A stretch of 64,000 nt of DNA from Psoroptes ovis (lineage: Eukaryota > Arthropoda > Arachnida > Sarcoptiformes > Psoroptidae). The notes below the pieces were generated by a model, which was not told where the DNA came from, made no database searches, and saw only the letters and a program-made list of their open reading frames with translations. The number at the start of each line of letters is the position of its first letter. The first letter of the stretch is position 1. Of the stretch, positions 49,368 to 62,891 are shown in pieces. The stretch lies in assembly GCA_002943765.1 (NCBI GenBank), contig PQWQ01000001.1:1364001-1428000 (forward strand), given 5' to 3'. The translations under genes and the position numbers were made by a program.

Positions 49368-52300
49368 ATGCATGTTGATGATAATAATGACGTTAGTAAT
49401 GATGATAATGATAAGTATTTCAACTTTAAACATGGATCAATTGTTCGTATTGAGTTGGAAAATTTTATGTAAGTCTTTATTTAGAATTTAATAATAATTT
49501 TTGATCAATTTTCAATATTCATTAATCCAATCTAGGATTTATAAACATATTGAATTTTTGCCAGGTCCATTTTTAAATCTTATTCTTGGTCCAAATGGAT
49601 CTGGAAAATCGGCATTAGTTTGCTCAATTATATTAGGTTTTGGTGGTGATCCTCAAATTACTGGACGCTCAACAAATCTAAGTTTGTTTTTTTTTTGATC
49701 ATATTTTTTCTGTTGAACTAATTTTATGATATATTTTTGTACAGTTGAATATGTTAGATTTGGTTCTAACCATGCATCTATAATAATTGAATTATATAAT
49801 CCTCAGAAGACTAATCATATAATACAACGTGAGTTTCGTATATCATCGCAAGGAAAACGCAATGAATGTCATACTGTTTGGCGTTTGAATGGTAAAACAG
49901 TGAAAAAAGATGCTATACTTGAATTCATGAAACGGATGAATATCGATGTTAATAATTTATGTCAAGTATTACCCCAAGAAAGAGTTGTAGAATTTTCAAA
50001 ATTAAATTCTAAAGAATTATTGTTTTCCACTGAAAAATCTACCGGTAATATTGATATGTATGAAAAACATATGCAATTGATTGAATTAAGTAATGAAATT
50101 TTGATGATCGAAACAAAAATCAAAGAAACGAATTCATTTTTGATGAAATATAACAATTTTAAATCAAATATTGAACCTGATTTACGATTAATACAAGAAA
50201 AGAAACGTTTCGAAGAACAAATTGAATGGTTGACAAAAAAACAAGTATGGCTTGAATATGATGAAAAACGCTTAGAATATGTTAAAATACAAAAACAATA
50301 TACTTCACTGAAAAAAGAATATGATCAATTCATATCACAAATTGAACCCAAAAGAAAACGTAAAGAAAAATCTATCAAACTTTACAATCAAATACAAATG
50401 GATAAAAGTAAAAATATCACATTATTGAATAAATATCTATCAACATTGTCTAATTCATTTGATTCATTGAATAGTTTAAAAGATAAACTAAATGAAGCAA
50501 TCATATTGTACAATGAAAAGCAAACAGAACGCAAAAATATTCAAAAACGGTTACAACAATATGAACAAGACTATCACAATTATAAAAACGATTTAAATGA
50601 TCATCCGAAAATGGAAAGTTTCATTTCTGATTTGACTGCTAAACGTAAAAAAATCGAAGAAATTGATGAAAAAATCAAAACAAATATATTAGATTCTAGT
50701 AATTATCGTAACCAATATGATAATATGATCAGTGAGCAACGTTTATTACAAAATCGTAAAAATGAAATCAATAATTTATTTAATGTACGATTGGATAAAA
50801 TTAATCAGAAAGACAATTGTTCACGTAAAGCATATGAATGGTATTTGAAAAATAAAGACAATTTTTCTGGCCAAGTATTTCCACCTTTGATCACTCAAAT
50901 TAATGTTGTCAAAGATAATTATGCAAATGCTGTTGAAATGACCATCGGTACGACTGATATGAGTACTTTTTTGTTTGAAAAACTCTGTGATCTTGAATAT
51001 TTCAATGAGAATCTTAAAAATGATCTCAACATTCGGGTTAATGTTGCAATGTTACCCGAAGAAGATATTGATAAGGATCATTCATCATTTGATATTGAAC
51101 CATATAAACAATATGGCATTTTTGCCCGCATCAGTGATCTGTTTACTGCACCTAAAAAAATAATGTCATATTTGATCAAAAATTATCAAATAAATTCGAT
51201 ACCAGTTGGAAACGATATAACTGAGAACCGCACTGAAGAATTGATAAATTCTTCCTCATTTCGTCGTTTGATAACATCGAAAAATTTATATTCGATTGTA
51301 GTATCAGCTTATGATGGGGTAAAATCGACACAAATCATACCATTACATGCAGCTAAATATTTGAACATTATCATTAATGAAAAAGAAATAGAAGAAATCA
51401 ATAGGAAAATGATCGATTTAGACACAAAAATTCAAGAAACTAAATCAGTTATCGATAATTACAATGAAAGTAATGATGATCTTAAATCAAAACGCAGTGA
51501 ATTGTTAGCTGAACTAAAATCAATAGAAATGAAGAAAAATGAATTAAATAAATTGGAAATGAAAATACAAGAAAAAGAAAGACAGATTAATGCGATGAAA
51601 AAATCATTGAATATTGATGTGAATAAATTTAAAATTGAATTGAATAATGAAATTGGAAAAATAAGTGAAAATCAAATTAAGTTAATAGAAAGACTGCCAA
51701 ATATTATCGAAGAAGCAATGGAAATGAATAAAGAAAACATACTTATTTCGGCTAAGCATAAAAAAATCTCACAATTGAAATCGATGGCGGAAATAGAATA
51801 TGATGGTTTTAATGCTCAAAAAACGAGTAAATTAAATTCAGTTGAAGAATTGAACGACAAATTGAAAGAATGTCGTCGAATAGCAAAAGATTTTCGACAA
51901 AAAGCTATAGAAAAATCTGGTTTTGATTTTACTGTCGATTTAGATGATAATATACGAGAAAAAATCAATGAATTGCCTGACACATTAGATGAAATCAGTG
52001 ATGCTATCGATGTTTTGAAATTAAGGTGTGAAGGTATCAAAAATGTTGATCAATCTTTACTGGAACAATATAAATCATATCAATCAGAAATTAACAATAA
52101 AACAAATGAATTGAAAGAATTTGAAGAAAAAATTTCTCAATGCAAAAATCAAATCGATTCATTGAAGCCTATTTGGCTTGATGAATTGAAATCATTGATA
52201 GATAAAATTAATGATAATTTTAGCAAATTCATGTCACATCTTAATTATTCAGGCGAAGTATATCTATTCACCGGTGAAAAAGAGGTTAGATTCAAATTTT

Positions 52301-52805
52301 TTTTCCAATTAAATTCGATTGTAATTTTTTTTTTGAAAATTTTATTCTGTTTGATATTTAGTATTCATTCGATGATTATGGTATACGAATCAAAGTAAAA
52401 TTTCGTGATGCAGAACCAATGATTGATTTAGATGCATATCATCAAAGTGGTGGTGAACGTTCGGTATCAACTATGATTTATATGTTGTCATTACAAGAGT
52501 TAGCACATGTACCATTTCGTGTTGTCGATGAAATCAATCAAGGAATGGATGAAATTAATGAACGTTGTGTATTTGATTTGATCGCTGATGTATCCAAACG
52601 TAATTCATCACAATATTTTTTATTATCACCAAAATTATTAACAAATCTAAAATATACAAACGAAATGAAAATACACATAATATTTAATAGTGAATGTTCA
52701 TTTGTTAATTGGAACAAAACATTACAAGATATTATCAATAATGAAGATGATAATAATAATGATGATGACAATATTAATGATGAAAATGAAAGTATTGAAG
52801 AATGA
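49368..52805 (+). CDS. SMC5: Structural maintenance of chromosomes protein 5
   Basis: Exons 49368-49468, 49536-49681, 49745-52284 and 52362-52805 give 1076 residues (about 1100 in animals). SMC5 pairs with SMC6 in the SMC5/6 complex that supports homologous recombination and replication-fork repair and restricts circular DNA. After the start, KHGSIVRIELENFM leads to Walker A GPNGSGKS (residues 52-59), two long coiled-coil arms around a hinge (about residues 430-560), then AYHQSGGERSVSTM (ABC signature SGGE at 958-961) and Walker B RVVDEINQGMDEINER (Asp 985, Glu 986). The SMC5-specific NQGMD motif distinguishes it from SMC1-4 and SMC6. The C-terminus is an Asp/Asn-rich tail of about 30 residues. 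The start is the ATG at 49368; a second ATG one frame away at 49372 leads nowhere. Confidence 0.97.
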
Positions 52806-52815
52806 ATGAAAGATC

Positions 52816-52821
52816 AATAAA
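52816..52821 (+). terminator. Poly(A) signal of SMC5
   Basis: AATAAA, 11 nt after the stop codon. Confidence 0.45.
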
Positions 52822-53390
52822 ATTTGATAAGATAATTTGATTTTGAAAAAATTTATTTCTTTCCAAAATACGATAGATGACGCTATTCTCGTCTTGTGAA
52901 TGAAGAGAGAAAAAATTGAATAAAAAATACTGCAATTTTTTTTCCCATTATTTATTTATTTTTTATTTTTATTATTTCACTCATATTGTTCCTCATTTAT
53001 TTCAATTGAATCAATTATTGTTATTAATCTCAATTTGTTTATTGCATTGTTTTTTTTCACAATTCTCCATCAATATGTTTAAGAGTTTCAAGCAATTTTT
53101 ATGATTTTTTCTCAACTAAATTTGATCCCCTAATCTAAACTAGGATATAGATTTGTATATAAATTTGGATTAAAATTTAAAAGATCATATCTACGGAATT
53201 AAGACAATCATTCAATTTTCTACGCGACAATTTAGACAATGATTTATAAAGCCAAGACAATAAATTAATATAAATTAATTGAAAATTTGAGAAAATTAAT
53301 AATTAATTAAATCATCAATTAAATATGTTAGAAATTTAATATTTTATTCGAAGAGTTTTATTCTTTTTCTAAATAATTTAATCGGAAAAA
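52822..53390. other. SMC5-MRCK intergenic region
   Basis: About 570 nt of AT-rich sequence between two genes on the same strand; must hold the MRCK promoter. I see no further gene or repeat. Confidence 0.5.
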
Positions 53391-56300
53391 ATGAGTGATA
53401 ACAAATCAACTGACAATGATAATAATAACAACGATGATGATGATAATAATAATGATAATGATATCAGTAAAAATGATAATCAATCATCATCATCATTGGA
53501 AGATCGTTTTGAAAAATTATCAAAATTATTTCATGATAATCAAGCAACGACAATCATTGATAATAAATGTTTTAATTATGAATTTTTGATTGATTTATTG
53601 ATAGCAGTTTATACTGATATACAGAGGTTTGTTTTTGTTATGAATTTATCTCTAATTTTTCAATTAATTTGTTTATGTTTGAATATTTTTTTTTGTCTTG
53701 TTTCATTTCATTCATAGAAATGTCAAACCAACCACAAGAGGAGATAAAAATTCATGTGCACAAAAATTTTTAAATCATGTAAAGCCATTAATCGATTATA
53801 TTCAACAATTACAATTGAATGTAAATGATTTTGAACAAATCAAAATCATTGGCAAAGGTGCGTTTGGACAAGTTTCATTAGTCAAGGTATTCATTCCGAT
53901 TGAAAATTGAATGCTTTCAAATTAATTACTATGTGATTTATCATATAAACAAATAGTCTAAACATGATGAACAAATGTATGCAATGAAAGTATTGAATAA
54001 AATTGAAATGACAAAAAGAGCTGAAAAAGCATGTTACAAAGAAGAACGTGATATTCTTGTCAATCATTCTAATGATTGGTTCACTAAATTATATTATGCA
54101 TTTCAAGATGCAGAAAATTTATATCTAATTATGGATTATTATATCGGAGGTCTGTTTATTTATATTCATATCTTTTCATTTCTCATAATAACTTTATTCA
54201 AAATAATCGAAAATAGGTGATTTTCTAACTCTTTTGATGAAATATGATGATACATTACCTGAAGATATGTGTAGATTTTATGCTGCTGAAATCATATTGG
54301 GCATTTCAGCATTACATGAACTTGGTTTTATTCATCGTGATATTAAACCGCCTAACATTTTGATTGATTCACATGGTCATATACGCTTGGGTGATTTTGG
54401 TTCATGTGTTCGCGCATCAGCTGTAAAATCAGATTCATCGGCACCGGTCGGTACTCCTGATTATGTTTCCCCAGAAATATTGGATGTCATCGAAGGAAAA
54501 AATCGTCATGATTGCCCATATTCATATGAAACAGATTGGTGGTCACTTGGCATTGTGTTGTTTGAGTTGTTCTATGGACAAACACCTTTCTATGCTGAAT
54601 CACTAGTGGAAACATATTTCAAAATTATGAATCATAAAACACATTTTATTGTGAGTTTCATTTAAATGTTAATCAATTACCTCAAATTTGCACACATTTT
54701 TTCTAGTTTCCAGTGAACGCTGAAGTAACTGATGAAGCCAAAGACTTAATTTCAAATCTTGTTACTGATCGTCGTTCAAGATATAAAAATTTAGACAATT
54801 TTAAACAACATCCATGGTTTACTGGTATTGATTGGCAGCATATACGTTATCAACAGCCTCCATATCATCCACAATTTTCTGGTCCTGATGATACATCTAA
54901 TTTCGACATTTCTGACATCAAACCTTTGAATAGTCCTACTGCAGCAATGAAAACATCGAAAGATATTTATGTAGAATTATCATTTGTTGGTTTCACATCA
55001 ACCTTGCCAAAAATTAAACAAAAATCGACTGTTGAGAATAAAACTGACGCTACTGATGGCCAAAAATCTAAATCAACAATAATTCATGATGATTTAAATG
55101 ATGATGATGATATAAAGCAAACAAAAAGTATAAATGATGATTTAGAAAAACGTTTAAAATCAATGCAACTAGAATATGGTGAAATGTCACAATTATTGGC
55201 AGAAATAAAAAAAGAAAAAAATATTTTATCAAATAAATTACGCACAAAAGAATGTGAATTGGATGAACATTTGGAAAAAAATTCTCAACTACGACAACAA
55301 TTAAGAAATTATGAAAAAATGAAAAGACAAAATTTAGAAGAAATAAGTAGCTTAGAAGCTGAAATTGAAACACAAAAAATACTACGTAAACAAGGTAATT
55401 TATGAATGATGGATTATGTTTTATTTTTAGTAAATTTTATTGCATCTTTTTTTTAAATCGAAAATCGTACATTTAGATCAAATAGTCATAAAAAATAGTG
55501 AAGAAAAAATTCAAACTTTAGAAAATCAATTGAAGCATGATACAGATATAACGCATTCATATACAAATGAACGACAATGTTATATGAAAAAAATAACCGA
55601 TTTAGAGCAACAAATATTGCTATTGGAAGAGGAAAACGTACAAATCAAAGATGAAAATAATGATTTGAAAAAATCATATAAAGAATTATGTTTACAATTA
55701 TTGAATTTAGATAATGATAATTTATTATTTGAAAATGAATTAACACAATTAGTTGAATCGATTACCGAACGACAACGTTGTAATGATTCGCTTGATAAAA
55801 TGATAGATATGTTGGATTTTAATATTAGGAAATATAAATATTTACAAGAAAAAAATCAACAACAACAGCAGCAACAACAACAAAGAAATGATAATAATAC
55901 TCAATTATTGATAGGTAATAAATCACAGCAACAACAACAGAAGCAGCAAACAAATACATTAAATACTAGCTGGCAAGAACGTCGTTCAGCAAGGGTTGAC
56001 AAACAAGAATTATTAACATTACAATTAGAATTGAAACAAGAGATATTAGAAAAACAGCGTTATCAATCAGAATTGATGAAATTACAACAAGATTATGATA
56101 ATTTAAATATGCAAATGATTGATTCTAAAAATGAATGTTTACGCTTGAAAAAACAATTAAAATCGATCAATAATAACAATAATTATGTTAATCATAAAAT
56201 GATCGAGGATAATCAAGATGCTGAAAATGGATCAAGATCATCATCGTTTCGGTTACAAGATTTTATGCTAAAGCCTTCGATTAGTGGTAGCACAAATAGT

Positions 56301-58860
56301 ACTAGTAATAATAGCAACAATATCAATATCGTTAAAAAACAATTGCCATCATCGAACATGATAACATCATTACAAGAATTATCGAACGAAAATTATGATT
56401 ATCACAATAAATTTGGCCATTCTTTCATTATACGAACATTTATAACTCCAATTAAATGTTATGTTTGCACATCATTGATGATCGGTTTAGTTCGTCAAGG
56501 ATATGTTTGTGAAGGTATAAGGAAGTTATTCTAGAAGGAATTCAATTAATGATTTCATATTATTCTCATCATTTAGTTTGTGGATATGCATGTCATGTTG
56601 ATTGTGTTGATTCTGGTTCATCATGTCCGTTTGATGAAACAAAGCAACGACCAGTCGGTATTGATCCACAAAAAGGTATCGGAACAGCATATGAAGGCTT
56701 TGTAAAAATACCAAAACCACGTGGTGGTGTACGAAAAGGATGGATACGAATGTTTGTTGTTGTTTGTGATTTTAAATTATTTCTTTATGATATTCATAAT
56801 ACTGGTGAATCAAGCTTAGCATATTCATCAATGTCTAATAGTGATTCTAATCATCATTATTCAACACTGATGAATACACCATCAATATCTGCCAGTACAA
56901 TCATTGATATGAGGTAACTTGATAGATTTTTGATTTTTATGATATTGACATTTATTGATTTGTATTTTTTCAGAGACGAATATTTTAGTGTGAGTGATGT
57001 CAATGAAAGTGATGTTATACATGCATCGGCCAAAGATGTACCGTGTATATTCCGAATAACCACATCAATGCTTGGTGATACTTGTGAAGGTATTTTTGTT
57101 GATGTGAAATTCATTTGCAATTCATTCCATGAAATTTTTTTCAGGATTACAAAAATTTACGCAATTAATGTTGGTGGATAAAGAAAGTGAGAAAAATAAA
57201 TGGATTGAAGCATTGACAGAATTGCATAGAATTATACGTAGAAATAAAATTTCACATCGAAATGTAAGATCATCTATAAATGAATCGATTCAAATAATAA
57301 TCATTAATTTTTAAATAGTTATTACGATGTTATCATCTGTTGAATACATTGCAAATAAATTCATTGAGACATATGCATAATATACATTGTATAACTATGT
57401 TGGATGAAACACGTCTGTTGATTGGTTGCGAAGATTGTTTATTATGCTGTGATATTGATATTAATTCATATCATCGTTTGAATCAATCGAAAAAATTTTC
57501 ACAAATTTATTATATCAAATCTGAACAATTAGTCGTCGTATTGAGTGGTAAACAAAAACAAATCAAAGTAATTCATCTAGTTTCTATTTGAATGCATTTT
57601 TGAATAATTTCAATTTTTCATAATTATATTTCACAGTTGATACCAATACGTGCATTAGACAATGATGGAATTGATTGGATCAAAATAAGTGAAACAAAAA
57701 ATGCATCAACATTCACTGTTGCATATGACAATTCTGTAGCATATGTTTGTGTTGCAATTAGGAAAACATTGACAATATTTGAGATTACGCATAAAAAAAC
57801 ACGCTACATCTTTCATCATGAAATACAAATGCCAGTCAATATTCAAACATTGAACACATGTAAAGATTCATTGATTGCAATCGGTACTAGTTCAAATTTT
57901 GTTGTCTATCATGTTAATCGTTCGGAACAACCATTGTATTTGGTTAATCAAGAATCGCCTGATTTAATTTATCTTATACAAAATTCTATCGATCCATTAC
58001 TTTGTCAACCGATTGGTAATAATGAATGGCTTTTAGTTTTTGCGCGTAAGTCTTCCTTTTTATAAAATTATTTCCATCAGGCCCACATTGCCCGTTTTTT
58101 AATTTGATTTTTAGATTATGGAGTTTATGTTGATGATCATGGTAAACGAACAAGGTGTATAGAGTTGCAATATCCATCACAGCCGGTTGCTGCTTCCATA
58201 TTACGATCAGATTATAAGCAAACATCCTATTTATTAATATTTGCGCTTACACATATTGATGTGTTCGATATTGATGAAGTACGTTGGATACAAACCATCA
58301 ATATAAAAGCTACAAGACCATTACAAACATTTGCTGATAAGTATGTATTCATTATGAATCTCAATAATTATGATAATCATTCTTCCCGTTTATTATTGTA
58401 GCATTTTATTCTGTAAAACGAATGCATTAGATTTACCAAATTTAATTCAAATTACAATCAAAGATGATAATATTATACGTGTTTCTGGTGATAATATTAA
58501 ATCATTCACATTGACCAATTTGAATCAGAAAAGTATTCAAAATCAGAATCATGATTTTAAAAAGGTGAATTTCAATACATCATAATTAATCAAATTGATT
58601 ATTGATCCATTTTTTCATTATATCTCATGTATAGAATATGAAAATTCAGATTAGTGCACCAACAGATTTTAGTCACATATCACATTTGGGTCCAGGATCT
58701 GGTCCATTTTCGGCCAATTTAATTGATTGTGAGTTTATTTCTAAATAAATTCATGATGTTTAATTAATAATTTCTTTTCGCAACAGTAAACGATATGAAA
58801 GATAAACATTCATCAAAAGATTCATTATCAAAAAGTCATTCATCATTACAATATAAATGA
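53391..58860 (+). CDS. Myotonic dystrophy kinase-related Cdc42-binding kinase (MRCK / Genghis Khan type)
   Basis: Fifteen exons (53391-53626, 53718-53886, 53957-54149, 54217-54650, 54707-55394, 55477-56514, 56577-56913, 56974-57089, 57145-57263, 57319-57567, 57637-58045, 58115-58340, 58402-58564, 58635-58728, 58787-58860) give 1514 residues. MRCK phosphorylates myosin light chain and its phosphatase downstream of Cdc42. Kinase: GKGAFGQV (124-131), Lys 146, HRD (239-241), DFG (259-261), GTPDYVSPEIL, and the hydrophobic motif FVGFTST; all catalytic residues are present, though the loop reads HRDIKPPN, not the usual KPDN. Coiled coil to about 880 with Gln runs; C1 domain (HSFIIRTF ... CGYACHVDC), PH domain (KGIGTAYEGFVKIPKPRGG), CNH domain, and a full CRIB motif ISAPTDFSHISHLGPG near 1465. 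The coiled coil is shorter than in vertebrate MRCK (about 1730 residues). Confidence 0.96.
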
Positions 58861-59792
58861 TGAATTTCAATCATCTTTTATTTCATTCTAAAAAAATACT
58901 TAATTATTACTAACGGATGATGCCTTTAGTCTTTTCTTTCTGTTTTTTTGATTAATTTTACTAATTTTTTAAAATTAATTATTATCAGTCATTATTATGA
59001 TTATCATTTATTCAATCATCTGCCGTTCAATCAATCAATCAATCAACAAAACAACAATCATACAAAATGATTTCTAGGGAAACAATTTCTAAAATTTGAA
59101 ATTTTTATCAATCATTATTTTCATTTTTTGACAAATAATTTTACCTCTTTGTGTTAAAAATTTATCAAAAAATATCATTTGTTTGTTAACATGAATTTTT
59201 GTTTCACACAAAAGATATTGAATTGTGGTAAACATTTGATCAATAATCAATCAGACAAATATTTATATATTGTATACTTATACAGATAATTTAAATTTGA
59301 TTTAATCAATTTATTGACAAAAAGATAATTATTAATTCCTATTAATTAACAAATATTAATCAATTATTAGACGAATCTAGTCAAAAAAAAAAAGAAAAAA
59401 TAAATAATTTTTTTTTTGTATTTTTCCTAACTAAAAAAAAAATTATCCTATCAACTAAACAATGATTATATTATAAATAGCCACTGTTTTTATTTAAAAC
59501 AAAAATTGTCAAATACCTAACCAGAAAATATAATAAAACTTCAATATTTCGAATTACATAAAGAAAAATTGAATCAGTTTTTTCAAGAATTTAATTGTTT
59601 AATGGATAATTAAAAGATGGCAGCTTGTGTTTGATATTTGTTATTATTTTCGGTATTCAATCGTTTGATTACTATGGAAACCGAAAATGTTTGTCTTGTT
59701 TTCCGTAACGATTACGATTCTCGAATAATTGCGTATTCGCTTCCTTCGATCGATTTGCATATCTTCTTATTTTAAAATTTTTAGAATAAAAA
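58861..59792. other. MRCK-IFT52 intergenic region
   Basis: About 930 nt, AT-rich, no recognisable gene. Nearer IFT52 the composition becomes more mixed (59620-59760), probably its promoter and 5' UTR. Confidence 0.5.
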
Positions 59793-61289
59793 ATGGTTGC
59801 CGGTAATAATTTACAAATTTTAATCGATTATTCCAAACGTAAAGATTTGAATGAACAATCAACAACATCGCTTTCATCATCATCATCAGCGTCATTTGAT
59901 TTGAAATTTATAATCAAGCGTTTAAGATTGAAAGGATGGAAGATAACAATGTTAATTATTTGATATTTTGAATTTTTTTATTTTAATTTTTATTTAAATT
60001 TCAATTTTTTTCACTTAAATTTAGCAATAAGGATGCACTGACTGATGATGTACTAAATAAGCATAATGTCCTAATAATATTTATGCCTCAATTAAAATTT
60101 ACTGATTATGAATTCGGATCAATCAAACAATTTCTTGAAAATAATAATGGACGTATATTGATCATGTTGGAAGAAGATGGTGAACGAAAATCATCGACAA
60201 ACATCAACTATTTCATCGAAGAATATGGTACATCAGTTAATAATGGCAAGTGAATGTTTCTAATTTTTTCATGAATTCAATTTAAATCGTGATTTCCTTA
60301 TAGATAAAGTGATTCGTACTTCATTTTATAAATATTATAATCCAAAAGAAGTATTGATACAAGATGGTGTTCTTAATCGTTCATTAATTTCACATGCAAA
60401 TGATTTAAATTTATTTTCAATTCAAAACAATGAAACAGCAGTAAACACAGTAACAACAACGAATTCGTCAAACAAAATATCAATATTATATCCATTCGGT
60501 GCAACATTGAATGTAACCAAACCATCTATAGCAGTATTATCGACTGGAAAAACATCGTTTCCGCCATGTCGTCCTATTTGTTCATTTTATGAACATAATG
60601 TTGACAATGAAAAAAATGGTCGAATGATAGTCATTGGTTCTGGTCATATGTTCATTGATAAATATATTCATAAAGAAAACAATATTATCATTTTCGAAAT
60701 ATTCATGGATTATTTAATTGATAAACAATTTAAATTGAATCAAATCGATTCATTGAATCCTGAAATTAATGATTATCATTTTGTGCCTGATTTGCAATTA
60801 TTATGCGATAATCCAATGTTGTACATGGAAGAGAGTGAAGAATTACCGCTTGATTATACAACATTGTTTTCAAGAAAAATTTACAAAATATCTAATCAAT
60901 CATTAGCATTGATAAATGATGCATATCAAGAATTACAGATAGAAAAAAATACTTTACAAATGATTAGACCATTATTTGAAACACCATTACCTGCATTACA
61001 ACCAGCATATTATATGCCAATATTTCGTTCTCATACTAAACCAGAATTAGAGCTATTTGATTTAGATAATGAATTTTCATCCGTTCAAAGTAAATTAGCT
61101 AAATTAGCGAACAAATGTAATAATAGTGATTTAGATTATTTCATTATTGAATCTGGTTACATACTTGGCTTAGATATAACAAAAATCCAAGGTAAAAATG
61201 ATAATGATAAACAACAATTGTGTAAACAAATTTTATTTATGATTATGAAAAAAATAATTGCATTCAAAAAGATAAATAATGATGATTAA
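59793..61289 (+). CDS. IFT52: Intraflagellar transport protein 52
   Basis: Exons 59793-59950, 60025-60245 and 60304-61289 give 454 residues (437 in human). IFT52 is a core subunit of the IFT-B complex that carries tubulin and other cargo into cilia. Recognised from EEYGTSVNNDKVIRTSFYKY, YNPKEVLIQDGVLNR, LYPFGATLNVTKPSIAVLST, VIGSGHMFIDKYIHKENN, LNQIDSLNPEINDYHFVPDL, FETPLPALQPAYY and the C-terminal ELELFDLDNEFSSVQSKLAK. The N-terminal GIFT domain carries a Ser-rich insert near residue 30. Intron 2 starts with GC (AATG|GCAAGT) and ends in AG: a GC-AG intron, required for the frame. Tail-to-tail with YPEL5, 55 nt between stops. Confidence 0.95.
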
Positions 61290-61344
61290 ATATAATGATA
61301 ATTTGATGAAAATTTACTATGATTATTTAGTTATATGTTTTAAA

Positions 61345-61779
61345 TCAATCATCTTGTATATTACTTTCGGCAAAACCATCTGTTTCATTTACTAATGCAC
61401 GTTCTAATATAACTTTTCCTTCTTTGTAGCGTTGATTATCTTCGGTGGCAAATTCATAAATCCACCCTAATTTAGTGTCACAATTTTTACATGATACATC
61501 ACGAACCATATGTCTTCCTGTCAACATTACTCGATCTTGAACTTCGCTAAAAAGAAATTAGAATATAAAATTGATTAATTAAATCCAAATGTTGATCAAG
61601 ATTTGTTAGAGAATTTACCTATAAGTTAGATTAACAACATCACTGAATAAAAATGCGCGACCCGTTGCACCCGTAAATCTTGTGCTCATCAATTGTTGAC
61701 GATTTGTTAATGGAGTTTCACAACTAGCACATACATATAATCTTTGTCCACCAATATGTTTGAGAAATACTCGTCCCAT
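61345..61779 (-). CDS. YPEL5: Yippee-like protein 5
   Basis: Exons 61619-61779 and 61345-61546 give 120 residues (121 in human). A small zinc-binding Yippee/Mis18-fold protein; vertebrate YPEL5 associates with the GID/CTLH ubiquitin ligase. The sequence is nearly invariant: MGRVFLKHIGGQRLY, CASC and CKNC zinc ligand pairs, STRFTGATGRAFLF, EVQDRVMLTGRHMVRDVSC, KLGWIYEFATEDNQRYKEG, VILERALV. Serine 54 is split by the 72-nt intron. The paralogues YPEL1-4 lack the EVQDRVMLTGRHMVRDVSC form, so the YPEL5 call is firm. Confidence 0.97.
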
Positions 61780-62009
61780 GATTTTTGATCAGTTAGAAAC
61801 AAAGCAATAATTTCTAATTGCGATAATTGTTTAACAATCGAAATTAAATAATCAGAATGAAACAAAAACAAAAACACTCAGACGAAAAACGAAAATGCGT
61901 AAATCACATGCCAGAACGCATGCGTATTAATTACTTCAATCGTAGAAAATAGGCTTTTTATAAGTTTTTCATGAATGATAAATCACAGTTTAATTCAAAT
62001 TGATGATGA

Positions 62010-62891
62010 TTAATGCTGATTTGATATTGATAATTTTAAATTTGACAATAATGATCTATATTCTTCATTTATTTCATCGGAATCATCTCCATCAATGTTC
62101 ATTTTATTATCGAAATTAAGTGCTTCATTTTTTTTATTGATTTCGATCATTTCTTTACGTAAATCATCGATCAACAGTCCTTTATTAGTTTGATTATCAA
62201 CGTTATCCGAATTTCGATGTGATTTTGCTCTCATTTCTTTCTCAATTTCTAATATTCGTGATATTTTATTTTTATACGATTGTCGAACACTCTTGGTTGG
62301 TCTATTTGGCTTAGTTTGATAATTTTTATGACGTTCTGGTAATGATGATACTGTTTTTATGAATTCATTATCACTTTGTTTAAGTGAATCATAACTTGAA
62401 GATAAAGATGCAGAGGAAGAAGAAGTTGAATTTAGCGGCGTAATGTTCAATTGAGTCGATTTAGATTGATTTGTTTGATTTCGATTCAGTTGAGTTTCAT
62501 CTATCTGCGAAATCAAATCAGTGAGATCATCATTAGACAAGTATAAATCAATATCGAAATTTTTATCTTTACTCGAAATTGATTGTAACTGTGATCGATT
62601 ATTGCCTTTATTATTAAAAGTATAATTTTTATTAATTACTTTAGGCAATTGAAAAGCGTCATCTTTCTTTTTGTTATTACTCGAATTATCTTTCGGAATT
62701 CGATTGGTTGATGTTTTGAAAAATTTTCTTGATGGTTGATTAGTATCATTATTATTATTATTTGCTTTCTTAGTAATTTCTTCATTCTTATTTATACTCA
62801 TATATCTTTCGTTAAAAAATTGTGTCAAATCATTATCGATATTTTCATCGTTTATTAATTCATCAACAGAATTAAATGATTCTGAATTCAT
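62010..62891 (-). CDS. Unrecognised protein, disordered with a C-terminal coiled coil
   Basis: A single uninterrupted frame of 293 codons from ATG 62889-62891. I do not recognise the family. It is rich in Asn, Ser, Lys and Asp, with a polyserine stretch near residue 160 (STSSSSASLSSSYDS) and a C-terminal third that looks helical and charged (SYKNKISRILEIEKEMRAK, then DDLRKEMIEINKKNEAL and EEYRSLLSNLKLS). No signal peptide, membrane segment or cysteine motif. That it is a real gene is supported by its length, codon-like base pattern, and position head-to-head with DNAJC17 across 213 nt. It could be a fast-evolving nuclear or centrosomal scaffold, but that is a guess. Confidence 0.7.
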   Translation of the reverse strand: MNSESFNSVDELINDENIDNDLTQFFNERYMSINKNEEITKKANNNNNDTNQPSRKFFKTSTNRIPKDNSSNNKKKDDAFQLPKVINKNYTFNNKGNNRSQLQSISSKDKNFDIDLYLSNDDLTDLISQIDETQLNRNQTNQSKSTQLNITPLNSTSSSSASLSSSYDSLKQSDNEFIKTVSSLPERHKNYQTKPNRPTKSVRQSYKNKISRILEIEKEMRAKSHRNSDNVDNQTNKGLLIDDLRKEMIEINKKNEALNFDNKMNIDGDDSDEINEEYRSLLSNLKLSISNQH

